NCBI GenBank assembly: GCA_949298985.1
Contig: CASFYV010000029.1
Location: 1-64,000, forward strand
DNA from: an uncultured bacterium
Lineage (GTDB): Bacteria > Cyanobacteriota > Vampirovibrionia > Gastranaerophilales > Gastranaerophilaceae
DNA: 64,000 nt
Direction: 5' to 3'
Part shown: piece after piece, positions 26,840-35,038 of the stretch
Layout of the letters: each line of letters begins with the position of its first letter
Numbering within the stretch: the stretch's first letter is position 1
The notes under the pieces: model-generated
The model's input: only the letters and a program-made list of their open reading frames with translations
The model's database searches: none
Told to the model about the DNA's origin: nothing
Made by a program: the position numbers and the translations under genes

Positions 26840-27448
26840 ATGATATTAAAAACTTATGTAAATCCACCAATAGATAATAATAATTATCTACTTATAGATG
26901 AAGATTCAAAAGAAGCAGCTTTAATTGACTGCTCTTGTGTTAATGAAAATTTAAAAAAAGACCTTAATGAATATAAAGCTAATTTAAAATACATTTTACT
27001 TACACATGGTCATTTTGATCATATAGCAGGAATAAGACCTGATACAACAGCTCAAGTTGTTATGAATAAAAATGACTTAAATTGGCTAAATAAGGTTAAT
27101 CAATATTTACCCATGTTTGGAATGCCTGAAATTACAATTCCTAAAATAGATATTTTTGTTGAAGATGGTAGCAAATTAATGCTTGGTGATAATGATATAA
27201 AAGTGATTCATACACCAGGACACACTCAAGGAGGTGTTTGCTACCTAGTTGATGGTAAATTATTCTCAGGCGATACAATTTTTAGAGAGTCTGTAGGTAG
27301 GACTGATTTAGAAGGTGGAGATTTTGACCAAATTATAGATAGCATAACTAATAAAATTTTTACCCTACCTCCAGACACATTAATTTACCCGGGACATGGC
27401 AGAATGACTTCCGTTGAATGGGAAAAAGAACACAATAGATTTATATAA
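26840..27448 (+). CDS. Metallo-beta-lactamase-fold hydrolase, glyoxalase II-like
   Basis: A 202-residue MBL-fold protein. The metal motif is THGHFDHIAG (about 55-64), with further ligands in HTPGHTQGG, GDTIF (bridging Asp) and YPGHG. LVDGKLFSGDTIFRESVGRTDL is typical of the YcbL/GloB-like group that hydrolyses thioesters such as lactoylglutathione analogues. Predicted cytosolic dinuclear zinc or iron hydrolase; the substrate is uncertain because the C-terminal glutathione-binding domain of true glyoxalase II is absent. It has its own promoter ending 6 bases before the ATG. Confidence 0.9.
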   Translation: MILKTYVNPPIDNNNYLLIDEDSKEAALIDCSCVNENLKKDLNEYKANLKYILLTHGHFDHIAGIRPDTTAQVVMNKNDLNWLNKVNQYLPMFGMPEITIPKIDIFVEDGSKLMLGDNDIKVIHTPGHTQGGVCYLVDGKLFSGDTIFRESVGRTDLEGGDFDQIIDSITNKIFTLPPDTLIYPGHGRMTSVEWEKEHNRFI

Positions 27449-27523
27449 ATCTTTATAAAAATTTTACCCTGCAAGATTTTTAATGTAATAAAATATTTTT
27501 ATAGAACATTAAGAGGAAAGATT

Positions 27524-27775
27524 ATGAGTATATTTGAAGCAGGAATGATGGTATGTTTTGGAATAAGCTGGCCGATTGCAGCATATAAAACATACAAAGC
27601 AAAATGTGTTGAAGGGAAAAGCTTTGCCTTCTCTTGTCTAATTTTAACCGGATACATTTGTGGAATAATCCACAAATTATTCTACTATCGAGACTGGGTA
27701 ATTTGGCTCTACCTATTTAATATGCTATTTTTAATAATTGATATGATTCTCTATTGGAAATATAAAAAATGCTAA
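27524..27775 (+). CDS. SemiSWEET-like PQ-loop membrane protein
   Basis: 83 residues with three predicted helices, the size and layout of bacterial semiSWEET half-transporters, which dimerise to move small sugars. The first helix has a PQ-loop-like turn (SWPIAAYKTYKAKCVEGKSFAF) where Pro-Ile stands in for Pro-Gln. The second and third helices carry GYICGIIHKL and LYLFNMLFLIIDM. AGAGGAAAG lies before the ATG. It could instead be a generic PQ-loop protein; a sugar substrate is not shown. Confidence 0.65.
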   Translation: MSIFEAGMMVCFGISWPIAAYKTYKAKCVEGKSFAFSCLILTGYICGIIHKLFYYRDWVIWLYLFNMLFLIIDMILYWKYKKC

Positions 27776-27918
27776 CTCTCATCAGAGAATAAAGATTTTA
27801 CATCCTCCTCAAAGGCATCGAAATCGAATGTCTTTGAAAAAGTACCAACAATAATTGGGAAAAATATTATAATTTTTATAAATTTTAAAATAATTCTAAA
27901 AAGTGATTTCATAGCCAT
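27772..27918 (-). CDS. Possible small membrane peptide
   Basis: A 48-codon frame with a hydrophobic helix (LFRIILKFIKIIIFFPIIVGTF) and a short acidic tail (DFDAFEEDVKSLFSDES). Amphipathic composition and a clean stop favour a real peptide, but no ribosome binding site is evident and it overlaps the 3' end of the convergent semiSWEET-like gene. It is too short to assign to a family. Confidence 0.35.
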   Translation of the reverse strand: MAMKSLFRIILKFIKIIIFFPIIVGTFSKTFDFDAFEEDVKSLFSDES

Positions 27919-27972
27919 TATGTGATGCATTACTTCATAGTATTAATAATATATTACTTTAAAAATTATATT

Positions 27973-28197
27973 ATGCAAGAAGTTTTTCCTAATTACTACG
28001 AAGTTATAACAAAAAATCTAAAAATACTTAGAATAAGTCAAAATTTATCACAAGAAAAATTTGCAGAAATAGTAGGCTGTTCTAGAGAATATATTAGCCG
28101 ACTTGAGAATAATAAAGAACAAATCAGTTTACAAATGTTATTAAATATTTCAAAAATTTATAACCTAAAACCTGAAACATTTTTTAACATACAATAA
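27973..28197 (+). CDS. XRE-family helix-turn-helix regulator
   Basis: A compact DNA-binding protein, 74 residues if started at MQEVFPNYY; an in-frame ATG at 27922 would add a hydrophobic 17-residue extension that looks unnatural. The helix-turn-helix is KILRISQNLSQEKFAEIVGC-SREYISRLENNKEQIS, followed by a dimerisation helix (LLNISKIYNLKPETFF). It is a small repressor-type protein without a sensor domain. A strong terminator follows. No target can be named. Confidence 0.85.
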   Translation: MQEVFPNYYEVITKNLKILRISQNLSQEKFAEIVGCSREYISRLENNKEQISLQMLLNISKIYNLKPETFFNIQ

Positions 28198-28226
28198 AAA
28201 AACCGAAACAAGCGTTTCGGTTTTTC
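28196..28226. terminator. Bidirectional intrinsic terminator at the end of the ribosomal operon
   Basis: A 12-bp stem, AAAAACCGAAAC (28198-28209) with GTTTCGGTTTTT (28214-28225), and 4-base loop. It serves the XRE gene and the leftward ribosomal operon. Confidence 0.9.
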
Positions 28227-28246
28227 TTCTGATAATAATTGAAAAA

Positions 28247-28645
28247 TTATCTTTTTGAGAATTGGAATCTCTTACGAGCTCTTTTTCTACCATATTTTTT
28301 ACGTTCTTTAACTCTAGCATCACGAGTTAATAAGCCTTCAGCTCTTAAAACGTTTTTATATTCTTCATTAACTTTTAATAATGCTCTAGAAATACCATGT
28401 CTAATAGCAGCTGATTGAGCAACAATACCACCACCTACAGCTTTAACTCTTACATCATATTTATCTTGATTTTCAGTTAAAACTAATGGTCTATAGATCA
28501 TCATTTCAACAGCAGGCATATTTCCGATATAAGCATTTAAAGTTTTACCGTTAATGAAAATTCTACCTTTACCTTTTACTAATTTAACAACCGCAACCGC
28601 ACATTTTCTACGGCCGGTAGCCATAATTTCTTTAGAATCAGCCAT
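28247..28645 (-). CDS. rpsI: 30S ribosomal protein uS9
   Basis: 132 residues of uS9. Typical segments are ATGRRKCAVAVVKLVKGKG, VKAVGGGIVAQSAAIRHGISRALL and the invariant C-terminal tail KKYGRKRARKRFQFSKR, which reaches toward the P-site tRNA. Its ATG overlaps the rplM stop codon as TAATG, so translation is coupled. Last gene of the operon. Confidence 0.97.
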   Translation of the reverse strand: MADSKEIMATGRRKCAVAVVKLVKGKGRIFINGKTLNAYIGNMPAVEMMIYRPLVLTENQDKYDVRVKAVGGGIVAQSAAIRHGISRALLKVNEEYKNVLRAEGLLTRDARVKERKKYGRKRARKRFQFSKR

Positions 28646-29082
28646 TATTTAGACTCCTTTCCCAATACGATTGGTTTTTGTGCAGCATGTGGATGTTCAG
28701 GACCACAATATACTTTTAATTTAGTAAATTGTTGAGCTCCTAAAGTATTGTGTTGCAACATACCTTTAACAGCTTTTTCAATCAATTTTGTAGCATCTTT
28801 TTCTCTTACTTCTTTAACAGAAGCAGCTTTTAATCCACCTGGATAACCAGTATGGTGATAATAAATTTTATCTGTTTCTTTATTACCTGATACAACAACC
28901 TTTTCTGCATTGATAACGATAACAAAATCACCGGTATCAACGTTAGGTGTATATTCAGGTTTATTTTTTCCTCTTAAAATGTTAGCAACACGAGTAGCTA
29001 GACGACCTAAAATTTCGCCTTCAGCATCGATTACATACCATTTTCTTTCAACTTCAAGAGGTTTTGCTGAATATGTTTTCAT
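28645..29082 (-). CDS. rplM: 50S ribosomal protein uL13
   Basis: 145 residues with the uL13 markers [22 protein letters not shown]-like [25 protein letters not shown] and HHTGYPGG, plus MLQHNTLG and [16 protein letters not shown] near the C-terminus. An early assembly protein of the large subunit. Forms the conserved rplM-rpsI pair at the end of the alpha operon and follows truA by 127 bp. Confidence 0.97.
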   Translation of the reverse strand: MKTYSAKPLEVERKWYVIDAEGEILGRLATRVANILRGKNKPEYTPNVDTGDFVIVINAEKVVVSGNKETDKIYYHHTGYPGGLKAASVKEVREKDATKLIEKAVKGMLQHNTLGAQQFTKLKVYCGPEHPHAAQKPIVLGKESK

Positions 29083-29209
29083 TTCTGTATTTCCTTCTTT
29101 TCTACTTCACCTCGGAATTAGCTCTGTACATTCACCGAAATTTGTAAATAAAATTTACTTATTACTGTACCTCTTATATTGTACAAAATACTAATCCTTA
29201 GTGGTTGCT

Positions 29210-29974
29210 TTAGTATCTTACTTTCATTAAAGTCAATCCATAAGGACTAACCGTTCTACCCGCTTTTTTGCGGTCCTTTGCCTCTAAAACATCTTTCATA
29301 TGTTCTACAGGCAATTTATGCCCTTCTATTTCTAGAAGAGTACCGACTATAGTTCTTACCATATTATAAAGAAAACGATTTCCTTCTAAATGAATAAAAA
29401 CCCTATCACCTAGTTTTTCAACATCGGCTCTAGTTATAAAACAAACTTTGCTTGGGTTTAGCGTTCCGGAACTTTTAAAACTCGAAAAATCATGTTCACC
29501 TAATAAGAAGTTCAAAGCGTTTTGCATTCGCTCTACATCTAAATCGTACTTTACTCTTAAGATATCACCGTCATATGCTTGCTTATATCTTCTGTTTATA
29601 AGCTCGTATCTGTAATATCTACTCTTTGCAGATTTCTGAGCATGAAACGAATCAGGAACAATTCTTAAGTCACTTATAGAGATATCACTAGGCAATATTT
29701 CGTTCACATGATAGATAAAGTCTGAAGCAACAATGTCTTTATCATAATCAAAATGAACAACCTGACCTAATGAATTTACACCTCTATCCGTTCTTCCGGA
29801 GAAGATTGTTTTTATCGGTCTATTATCTGCGTTTTTAACGCCTATCAAAGTACAAATTGCTTTTTCTAACTCGCCCTGTACAGTGGGAAATTCTATCATT
29901 TTTCCATTTTCAAACTGAATTTGGCTTCCTGCATAGTTTTTCCCAATATACTGAACGTCTAAAGCATATCGCAT
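29210..29974 (-). CDS. truA: tRNA pseudouridine(38-40) synthase TruA
   Basis: 254 residues. The catalytic Asp is in FSGRTDRGVNSLGQVVHF (about 60). HAQKSAKSRYYRYEL, EHDFSSFKSSG and NRFLYNMVRTIVGTLLEIG-type sequence follow in TruA order. It isomerises U38-U40 in the anticodon stem. It starts 3 bp after rplQ ends, the usual order rpoA-rplQ-truA-rplM-rpsI. Confidence 0.96.
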   Translation of the reverse strand: MRYALDVQYIGKNYAGSQIQFENGKMIEFPTVQGELEKAICTLIGVKNADNRPIKTIFSGRTDRGVNSLGQVVHFDYDKDIVASDFIYHVNEILPSDISISDLRIVPDSFHAQKSAKSRYYRYELINRRYKQAYDGDILRVKYDLDVERMQNALNFLLGEHDFSSFKSSGTLNPSKVCFITRADVEKLGDRVFIHLEGNRFLYNMVRTIVGTLLEIEGHKLPVEHMKDVLEAKDRKKAGRTVSPYGLTLMKVRY

Positions 29975-29977
29975 TAA

Positions 29978-30406
29978 CTATACCAATTGAATTAATGCCA
30001 TTTCAGAAGCATCCCCTCTACGAGGTGGAAGTCTGAATATTCTTGTATAACCACCGTTTCTTGAAGAATATTTAACACCTATTATGCTAAATAATTTTCT
30101 TAAAACAGTTTGTTTTGCTAATTTTTTACCTTCTTGAGGTGCATCAAATAATTCGCCAGTTGCTGTATCAATAAATTGACCGATTTCTTTATCGAAGATA
30201 TATCTTCCAGCCAATCTTCTTGAGTTCAAATCACCTTTTTTTGCCATTGTGATAACATTCTCAGCATATGGTTGAAGAGCTTTTGCTCTTGCCATTGTTG
30301 TTTTAATTTCACCGTGAACAAAAAGTTCGGTAGCTAATGAACGCAACAAAGCCTTTCTTTGGTCTTGTGCTTTACCAAGCGTATGTTTTTTTGTTTGGTG
30401 TCTCAT
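29978..30406 (-). CDS. rplQ: 50S ribosomal protein bL17
   Basis: 142 residues. The bL17 start MRHQTKKHTLG and RKALLRSLATELFVHGEIKTTMARAK are conserved, and the C-terminus has NGGYTRIFRLPPRRGDASEMALIQLV. It sits near the exit tunnel. The segment about 75-105 is slightly longer than usual (FIDTATGELFDAPQEGKK). Directly after rpoA. Confidence 0.97.
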   Translation of the reverse strand: MRHQTKKHTLGKAQDQRKALLRSLATELFVHGEIKTTMARAKALQPYAENVITMAKKGDLNSRRLAGRYIFDKEIGQFIDTATGELFDAPQEGKKLAKQTVLRKLFSIIGVKYSSRNGGYTRIFRLPPRRGDASEMALIQLV

Positions 30407-30440
30407 TTTTTCTTTCCTTATATACTATTTACCTTATTTG

Positions 30441-31442
30441 CTATTCTTCAGTACTTGCTACAAAACCTTCTTCATCCATTTCTGGATTTGGAGCTAAGTC
30501 CAATCCAAAGTGATGTAATCTTTCGATTACTTCATCTGAAGATTTTTTACCAAAGTTTTTAATATTTAATAAATCATGTTCTGATTTCTTTAACAACTCA
30601 GCCATAGAATTTATACTTGCTCTTTTCAAGCAATTATAAGCTCTTACTGACAATTCCAATTCATCAATTGTAATTGAAGGTTCTTGTTCTACTACTTCAG
30701 AAACTTCTTCCTTAGCTACAACTTTTTCTTCAATTTCTCTTGTTGCTGGTTTTCCTGTTATAGAAGAAATTTGAACAAAATGTTCGATTAACAAGTCTGC
30801 TGCTTGAGTTAATGCTGTAGTTACATCAACTGTACCATTTGACCAAATCTCTAAAGTTAATTTATCGAAATCAATACTATCACCAACACGAGTATTTTCT
30901 ACTTCGTAACTAACTCTTTTGATAGGCATAAATGTTGCATCAATAGGCAACATATCAATAGGAGCACCATTCTTGTTATTTCTTGGAACATCATTTGCAA
31001 CATAGCCTTTACCTGTTTCAACCATAATATCAGCATGGAATGAACCACCATCAGCTATTGTACAAATTAACCAGTCAGGGTTTACAACTTTAACCCCAGC
31101 AGGTAACTGGATATCACTTGCTAATACCGGACCAGGTTTATCAATATCGATTCTTAATTGTTGAGGTTCTTTTGAATCTGTTTTTATTGCTAAACCTTTT
31201 AAATTTAACATTACATCGATAACATCTTCTAATACACCTGGAATTGCAGTGTATTCGTGAGTTATACCTTCAATTCTGCAAGAAGTTACAGCAGTACCTT
31301 CTAAGCTTGAGAGTAATACACGTCTTAAAGCATTACCGATTGTAGTTCCAAATCCTCTTTCCAATGGTTCTATAGTAAATTTACCATATTGTGAACCATC
31401 TGAACTGGTCATAGTATTTACAGTTTTAATTTTTAATTCCAT
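30441..31442 (-). CDS. rpoA: DNA-directed RNA polymerase subunit alpha
   Basis: 333 residues. The N-terminal assembly domain (about 1-230) contains IEPLERGFGTTIGNALRRVLLSS and the alpha-CTD (about 255-320) has the helix-hairpin-helix LELSVRAYNCLKRASINSMAELL. The linker is acidic (EEKVVAKEEVSEVVEQE). It organises RNA polymerase and contacts activators and UP elements. Located between rpsD and rplQ, the canonical order. Confidence 0.98.
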   Translation of the reverse strand: MELKIKTVNTMTSSDGSQYGKFTIEPLERGFGTTIGNALRRVLLSSLEGTAVTSCRIEGITHEYTAIPGVLEDVIDVMLNLKGLAIKTDSKEPQQLRIDIDKPGPVLASDIQLPAGVKVVNPDWLICTIADGGSFHADIMVETGKGYVANDVPRNNKNGAPIDMLPIDATFMPIKRVSYEVENTRVGDSIDFDKLTLEIWSNGTVDVTTALTQAADLLIEHFVQISSITGKPATREIEEKVVAKEEVSEVVEQEPSITIDELELSVRAYNCLKRASINSMAELLKKSEHDLLNIKNFGKKSSDEVIERLHHFGLDLAPNPEMDEEGFVASTEE

Positions 31443-31461
31443 ATTAATCTCTCCTATTAGC

Positions 31462-32064
31462 CTATTTTGAATAGTACTCTATAACAAGTTGTTCCTTAAA
31501 TTCAGGATCTAATTCTTCTCTTTGAGGAATTCTTTCAAATGTAATTTTTAAAGCATCTTTATCAACTGTAATCCAAGATGGAGCCATTGATAAATCAATA
31601 GCACTCATAACAACTTTTAAGTATTCGTTGCTTCTTGATTTAATTGTAATTACATCTCCTGCTTTTACTAAATATGATGGAATATCTACTTTCTTACCGT
31701 TTACAAGTACGTGACCGTGATTTACAATCTGTCTTGATTGTCTACGTGTTACACCAAAACCTGCTCTGAATAGAATATTGTCTAATCTTGATTCAAGTAT
31801 TTGTAATAATATTGTACCTGTAACACCTTTTCTTCTTGCTGCTTCTTTATAATATTTAGCAAATTGTTTTTCACTTACTAAATAAGTAAATCTGATTTTT
31901 TGTTTTTCTGCTAAGTGAAGTGCATATTCAGATTGTTTTTTTCTTACTGCACCGTGTTGACCAGAAGCTGTTTGTCTCATAGATGATGTTAATGTTCTAT
32001 TTGACAAATCTTTTACTCTTTTATTTCTAAATAACTTATTAGTTGGTCCTGTATATCTTGCCAT
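31462..32064 (-). CDS. rpsD: 30S ribosomal protein uS4
   Basis: 200 residues. An N-terminal basic region, QIRFTYLVSEKQFAKYYKEA, and the S4 RNA-binding motif (LESRLDNILFRAGFGVTRRQSRQIVNHGHVLVNGKKVDIPSYLVKAGD) are clear. It nucleates 30S assembly and in other bacteria represses the alpha operon. It lacks the N-terminal Cys zinc cluster, so it is a zinc-independent form. An inverted heptamer-repeat spacer separates it from rpsK. Confidence 0.97.
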   Translation of the reverse strand: MARYTGPTNKLFRNKRVKDLSNRTLTSSMRQTASGQHGAVRKKQSEYALHLAEKQKIRFTYLVSEKQFAKYYKEAARRKGVTGTILLQILESRLDNILFRAGFGVTRRQSRQIVNHGHVLVNGKKVDIPSYLVKAGDVITIKSRSNEYLKVVMSAIDLSMAPSWITVDKDALKITFERIPQREELDPEFKEQLVIEYYSK

Positions 32065-32192
32065 TATTTATCTCCTTTTCTTTCTGCAGGGCATCTATGG
32101 TTTACTTTTTTGGCTTAAAAGCAAGCCCCTGCTATTTGAGTGAAATGTTTGGTGTGAATGGAAAAGAGCTCATATACAAAACAAAATTCCTC

Positions 32193-32220
32193 TTCACAAA
32201 TCACACTTCACGAATTACTA
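32193..32220. repeat. Heptamer repeats (inverted orientation) in the rpsK-rpsD spacer
   Basis: Four consecutive 7-mers, TTCACAA, ATCACAC, TTCACGA, ATTACTA, are reverse-orientation variants of the TTAGTGA heptamer found upstream at 32655 and 33145. The last overlaps the rpsK stop codon. Confidence 0.6.
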
Positions 32221-32604
32221 TACTCTACGTTTTTTAGGTGGACGACATCCGTTGTGAGGAATAGGAGTTACATCCTTAATCAATGTAATTTCTAAACCAG
32301 CAGCTTGGATAGCTCTGATAGCAGTTTCACGTCCTGAACCAGGTCCTTTAATGTGAACTTCTACTTTTTTCATACCTTGATCTATTGATTTTTTTGCAAC
32401 CAATTCTGCTGCAGATTGTGCTGCAAATGGAGTACCTTTTCTAGCACCCTTGAAACCAGTAGCTCCAGCAGTCGCCCAAGCAATAGCATTACCTTGAGTG
32501 TCTGTAGAAGTTACTATTGTATTATTGAAGGTTGATTGTATGTGAACAACACCTTGTAATACATTTTTCTTTTCTTTTTTCTTTGTAGTTTTTGGTCTTG
32601 CCAT
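32218..32604 (-). CDS. rpsK: 30S ribosomal protein uS11
   Basis: 128 residues. The uS11 core is present: [20 protein letters not shown], then [24 protein letters not shown] and [35 protein letters not shown] closes the protein. It is part of the platform of the small subunit. Both flanking spacers carry heptamer repeats. Confidence 0.97.
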   Translation of the reverse strand: MARPKTTKKKEKKNVLQGVVHIQSTFNNTIVTSTDTQGNAIAWATAGATGFKGARKGTPFAAQSAAELVAKKSIDQGMKKVEVHIKGPGSGRETAIRAIQAAGLEITLIKDVTPIPHNGCRPPKKRRV

Positions 32605-32654
32605 TTTCTTATTCCTTATTATTTATTAGTATTTATTATCAATCTTTTCTTAAT

Positions 32655-32682
32655 TTAGTGATTAGTGACTAGTGATTAGTAA
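32655..32682. repeat. Tandem heptamer repeats in the rpsM-rpsK spacer
   Basis: Four consecutive 7-mers: TTAGTGA, TTAGTGA, CTAGTGA, TTAGTAA. Confidence 0.75.
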
Positions 32683-32727
32683 ATTGATTTGAGATTGTAA
32701 TCACCTATTATTGACTAAACACTTGAA

Positions 32728-33096
32728 TTATTTTTTCTTACCTGCGATAGGTCCAGTCTTTTTACCACGTCTTGTTCTTGCATTTGTTTTTGTTCTTTGT
32801 CCTCTGCAAGGTAAACCTCTTTTGTGTCTCATACCTCTGTAAGAGTTGATTTCTTGAAGACGTTTAATATTCATTGTTACTTCACGTCTTAAATCACCTT
32901 CTATATTGTATTCAGATAACGCACTACGTAATTCTCTGATATCATCTTCTGTTAAATCATCCGTTCTTAAATCAGGTGATATACCTGTTTTTTCAAGAAT
33001 TTTTTTACTTCTTGCAGGTCCTATACCGTAAATATAGGTTAAAGCGATTTCTAGTCTTTTGTTACGAGGTAGATCTACCCCAACTAATCTTGCCAT
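32728..33096 (-). CDS. rpsM: 30S ribosomal protein uS13
   Basis: 122 residues. [26 protein letters not shown] with the helix-hairpin-helix [15 protein letters not shown], then [41 protein letters not shown] and a Lys-rich tail. It sits in the head of the small subunit and contacts the P-site tRNA. Second ribosomal gene after infA-rpmJ, as is usual. Confidence 0.97.
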   Translation of the reverse strand: MARLVGVDLPRNKRLEIALTYIYGIGPARSKKILEKTGISPDLRTDDLTEDDIRELRSALSEYNIEGDLRREVTMNIKRLQEINSYRGMRHKRGLPCRGQRTKTNARTRRGKKTGPIAGKKK

Positions 33097-33144
33097 GTTT
33101 TCTTTCCTTTATATTAATACTTGTACCGTTTTACTTTTTATAAC

Positions 33145-33211
33145 CGAGTGATTAGTGAGCAGTGAATAGTGAATTGTGACTAGAAGCTGTCCATCCATTA
33201 TTCACACTTCA
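33145..33211. repeat. Heptamer repeats upstream of rpsM, direct and inverted
   Basis: Five consecutive 7-mers at 33145-33179 (CGAGTGA, TTAGTGA, GCAGTGA, ATAGTGA, ATTGTGA), then two inverted units at 33198-33211 (TTATTCA, CACTTCA). The facing units could fold into a weak hairpin in the transcript between rpmJ and rpsM. Confidence 0.7.
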
Positions 33212-33216
33212 CCAAT

Positions 33217-33330
33217 TTACCCCTGTCTTTGTTTATGTTTTGGGTTTTCACAGATTACTGCTACTCTGCCTTTTCTTTTGATAACCTTGCATTTATCACA
33301 CATTGGTTTTACTGATGATCTTGTTTTCAT
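33217..33330 (-). CDS. rpmJ: 50S ribosomal protein bL36
   Basis: 37 residues: [21 protein letters not shown], then [13 protein letters not shown]. Cys11, Cys14, Cys27 and His33-type ligands (CxxC, C, H) form the zinc ribbon of the classical zinc-binding bL36. It lies between infA and rpsM as expected. Confidence 0.97.
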   Translation of the reverse strand: MKTRSSVKPMCDKCKVIKRKGRVAVICENPKHKQRQG

Positions 33331-33364
33331 AACTTTTTTCCTTTTCTTATATTCTCTTTTACTA

Positions 33365-33580
33365 TTATTTTAATCTGAATGTTATTCTACCTTTTGTTAA
33401 ATCATAAGGTGTCATTTCCACCTTTACCTTATCTCCAGGTAATATTCTTATAAAATTCTTTCTTATCTTTCCTGATATATGTGCCAATATCTCATGCCCG
33501 TTCTCTAATTTAACTTTGAACATCGCATTCGGCATTGACTCCAATATCGTTCCTTCTATTTCTATTACGTCTTTTGCCAT
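33365..33580 (-). CDS. infA: Translation initiation factor IF-1
   Basis: 71 residues, one OB-fold: [36 protein letters not shown], then [25 protein letters not shown]. It binds the 30S A site during initiation. First gene of the leftward ribosomal operon; the promoter lies about 52-79 bp upstream. The usual secY-adk-map genes are not beside it. Confidence 0.98.
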   Translation of the reverse strand: MAKDVIEIEGTILESMPNAMFKVKLENGHEILAHISGKIRKNFIRILPGDKVKVEMTPYDLTKGRITFRLK

Positions 33581-33631
33581 ATCGTCCTCTATTTTCGGCT
33601 ATCAAATTTCTGCATCTTTTACGACACATAG

Positions 33632-33659
33632 ATTATATATTACTTGCTAAATTTCTCAA
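33632..33659 (-). promoter_or_regulatory. Promoter of the infA/ribosomal operon
   Basis: On the minus strand TTGAGA (33654-33659), 16 bases, TATAAT (33632-33637). Transcription is predicted near 33625, giving a leader of about 45 nt before infA. Apart from this and a possible ychF promoter (TTGAGC at 33870), the 355-bp gap to ychF shows no structure. Confidence 0.65.
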
Positions 33660-33935
33660 TGCAAGTATTTCTATTGTTTTTATACCGATTTGTAAAGTTT
33701 TATTACTGATTGTTTTTTTATTCTTATATCTTTAATAGACCAACATTGTTTCTTATTTTTATTTCATTTTTACAACTTTATAATAGCTTTTCTTGATTTT
33801 ATCCTATTATTTTTATTTCTTATATTTATAAAAACAATCAACAATGATTATAAACTTTTTCTTTTATAGTTGAGCTTTTTTATTTAGCAAATATTATATA
33901 TTTATACATGTAGTTGACTGAAAGGGATTTAATTT

Positions 33936-35033
33936 ATGCTAAGAGCCGGAATCGTAGGACTTCCTAATGTTGGAAAATCAACTTTATTTAATGCTTTAAC
34001 TGCGACTAAGAACGCACAAAGTGCCAATTATCCGTTTTGTACAATAGAACCAAACGTTGGAGTTGTTGTTGTACCTGATGAAAGATTACAAATTTTATCA
34101 GATTTATGTAAAGCTAAAGAAATTATTCCAACTGTTATAGAATTCGTAGATATTGCAGGCTTAGTTAAAGGTGCAAGTAAGGGCGAAGGACTTGGTAACC
34201 AATTTTTGCATAATATTAGAGAAGTTGATGCAATAATTCAGGTTGTAAGATGTTTTGACGATGAAAATACCATACACGTTGAAGGAAAAGTAGATCCTAT
34301 TTCTGATATAGAAACAATTAATACAGAACTTGCTCTAGCGGATTTAGCTTCAATTGAAAGACGTTTACAAAGAATCGCAAAACAAGCAAAAGGTGGTGAC
34401 AAAGAAGCCGTCCTTGAAGAAGGAGCTCTTAAAAAACTTAATGAACTACTTCAAGAAGGAACATTCATAAATCTAAAAGACCACTTCTCAGAAGACGAAA
34501 TTAATGTAATAAAACCTCTTAATTTAATGTCAGTAAAACCAGTTATATACTGTGCAAATGTTTCTGAATTTGATTTAAAAGATGGAAATGAATACACAAA
34601 AAAAGTTCAAGAGTACGCAAAATCTCATAATGCACAAACGGTAATAATTTGTGCAAGAATTGAAGAAGAACTTGTGGAACTGGGAGAAGACGGCGCTAAA
34701 GAATACTTAGCAGAACTTGACATAACAGATAGCGGTATAAATAAAATGATAAAATCTGTTTACGAACTCCTAAATCTTATAACATATATAACCGCCGGAG
34801 AAAAAGAAGTTCATGCTTGGACTATAACTAAGGGGACAAAAGCTCCTCAAGCAGCAGGTGTTATTCATACAGATTTCGAAAAAGGGTTTATTAGAGCAGA
34901 AGTAACTTCTTATAAAGATTTTGTAGAAAACGGATCTTATACCGCTTGCAAAGATAAAGGAGTTACAAGATTAGAAGGAAAGGAATACGTCGTTCAAGAC
35001 GGAGATATTGTACATTTCCGTTTTGCTGTATAA
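33936..35033 (+). CDS. ychF: Redox-regulated ATPase YchF (Obg family)
   Basis: 365 residues. G1 is GLPNVGKSTLFNAL (about 8-20), G3 is VDIAGLVKGASKGEGLGNQFL, and the YchF-specific N-x-x-E replaces the NKxD motif (YCANVSEFDL), consistent with ATP preference. A coiled-coil region and a C-terminal TGS-like module (TITKGTKAPQAAGVIHTDFEKGFIRAEV) follow. It binds ribosomes and tunes translation and stress responses. A TTGAGC ... TATTAT promoter may lie at about 33870-33897. It is followed within 5 bp by the phospholipase-like gene. Confidence 0.97.
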   Translation: MLRAGIVGLPNVGKSTLFNALTATKNAQSANYPFCTIEPNVGVVVVPDERLQILSDLCKAKEIIPTVIEFVDIAGLVKGASKGEGLGNQFLHNIREVDAIIQVVRCFDDENTIHVEGKVDPISDIETINTELALADLASIERRLQRIAKQAKGGDKEAVLEEGALKKLNELLQEGTFINLKDHFSEDEINVIKPLNLMSVKPVIYCANVSEFDLKDGNEYTKKVQEYAKSHNAQTVIICARIEEELVELGEDGAKEYLAELDITDSGINKMIKSVYELLNLITYITAGEKEVHAWTITKGTKAPQAAGVIHTDFEKGFIRAEVTSYKDFVENGSYTACKDKGVTRLEGKEYVVQDGDIVHFRFAV

Positions 35034-35038
35034 AAAAA

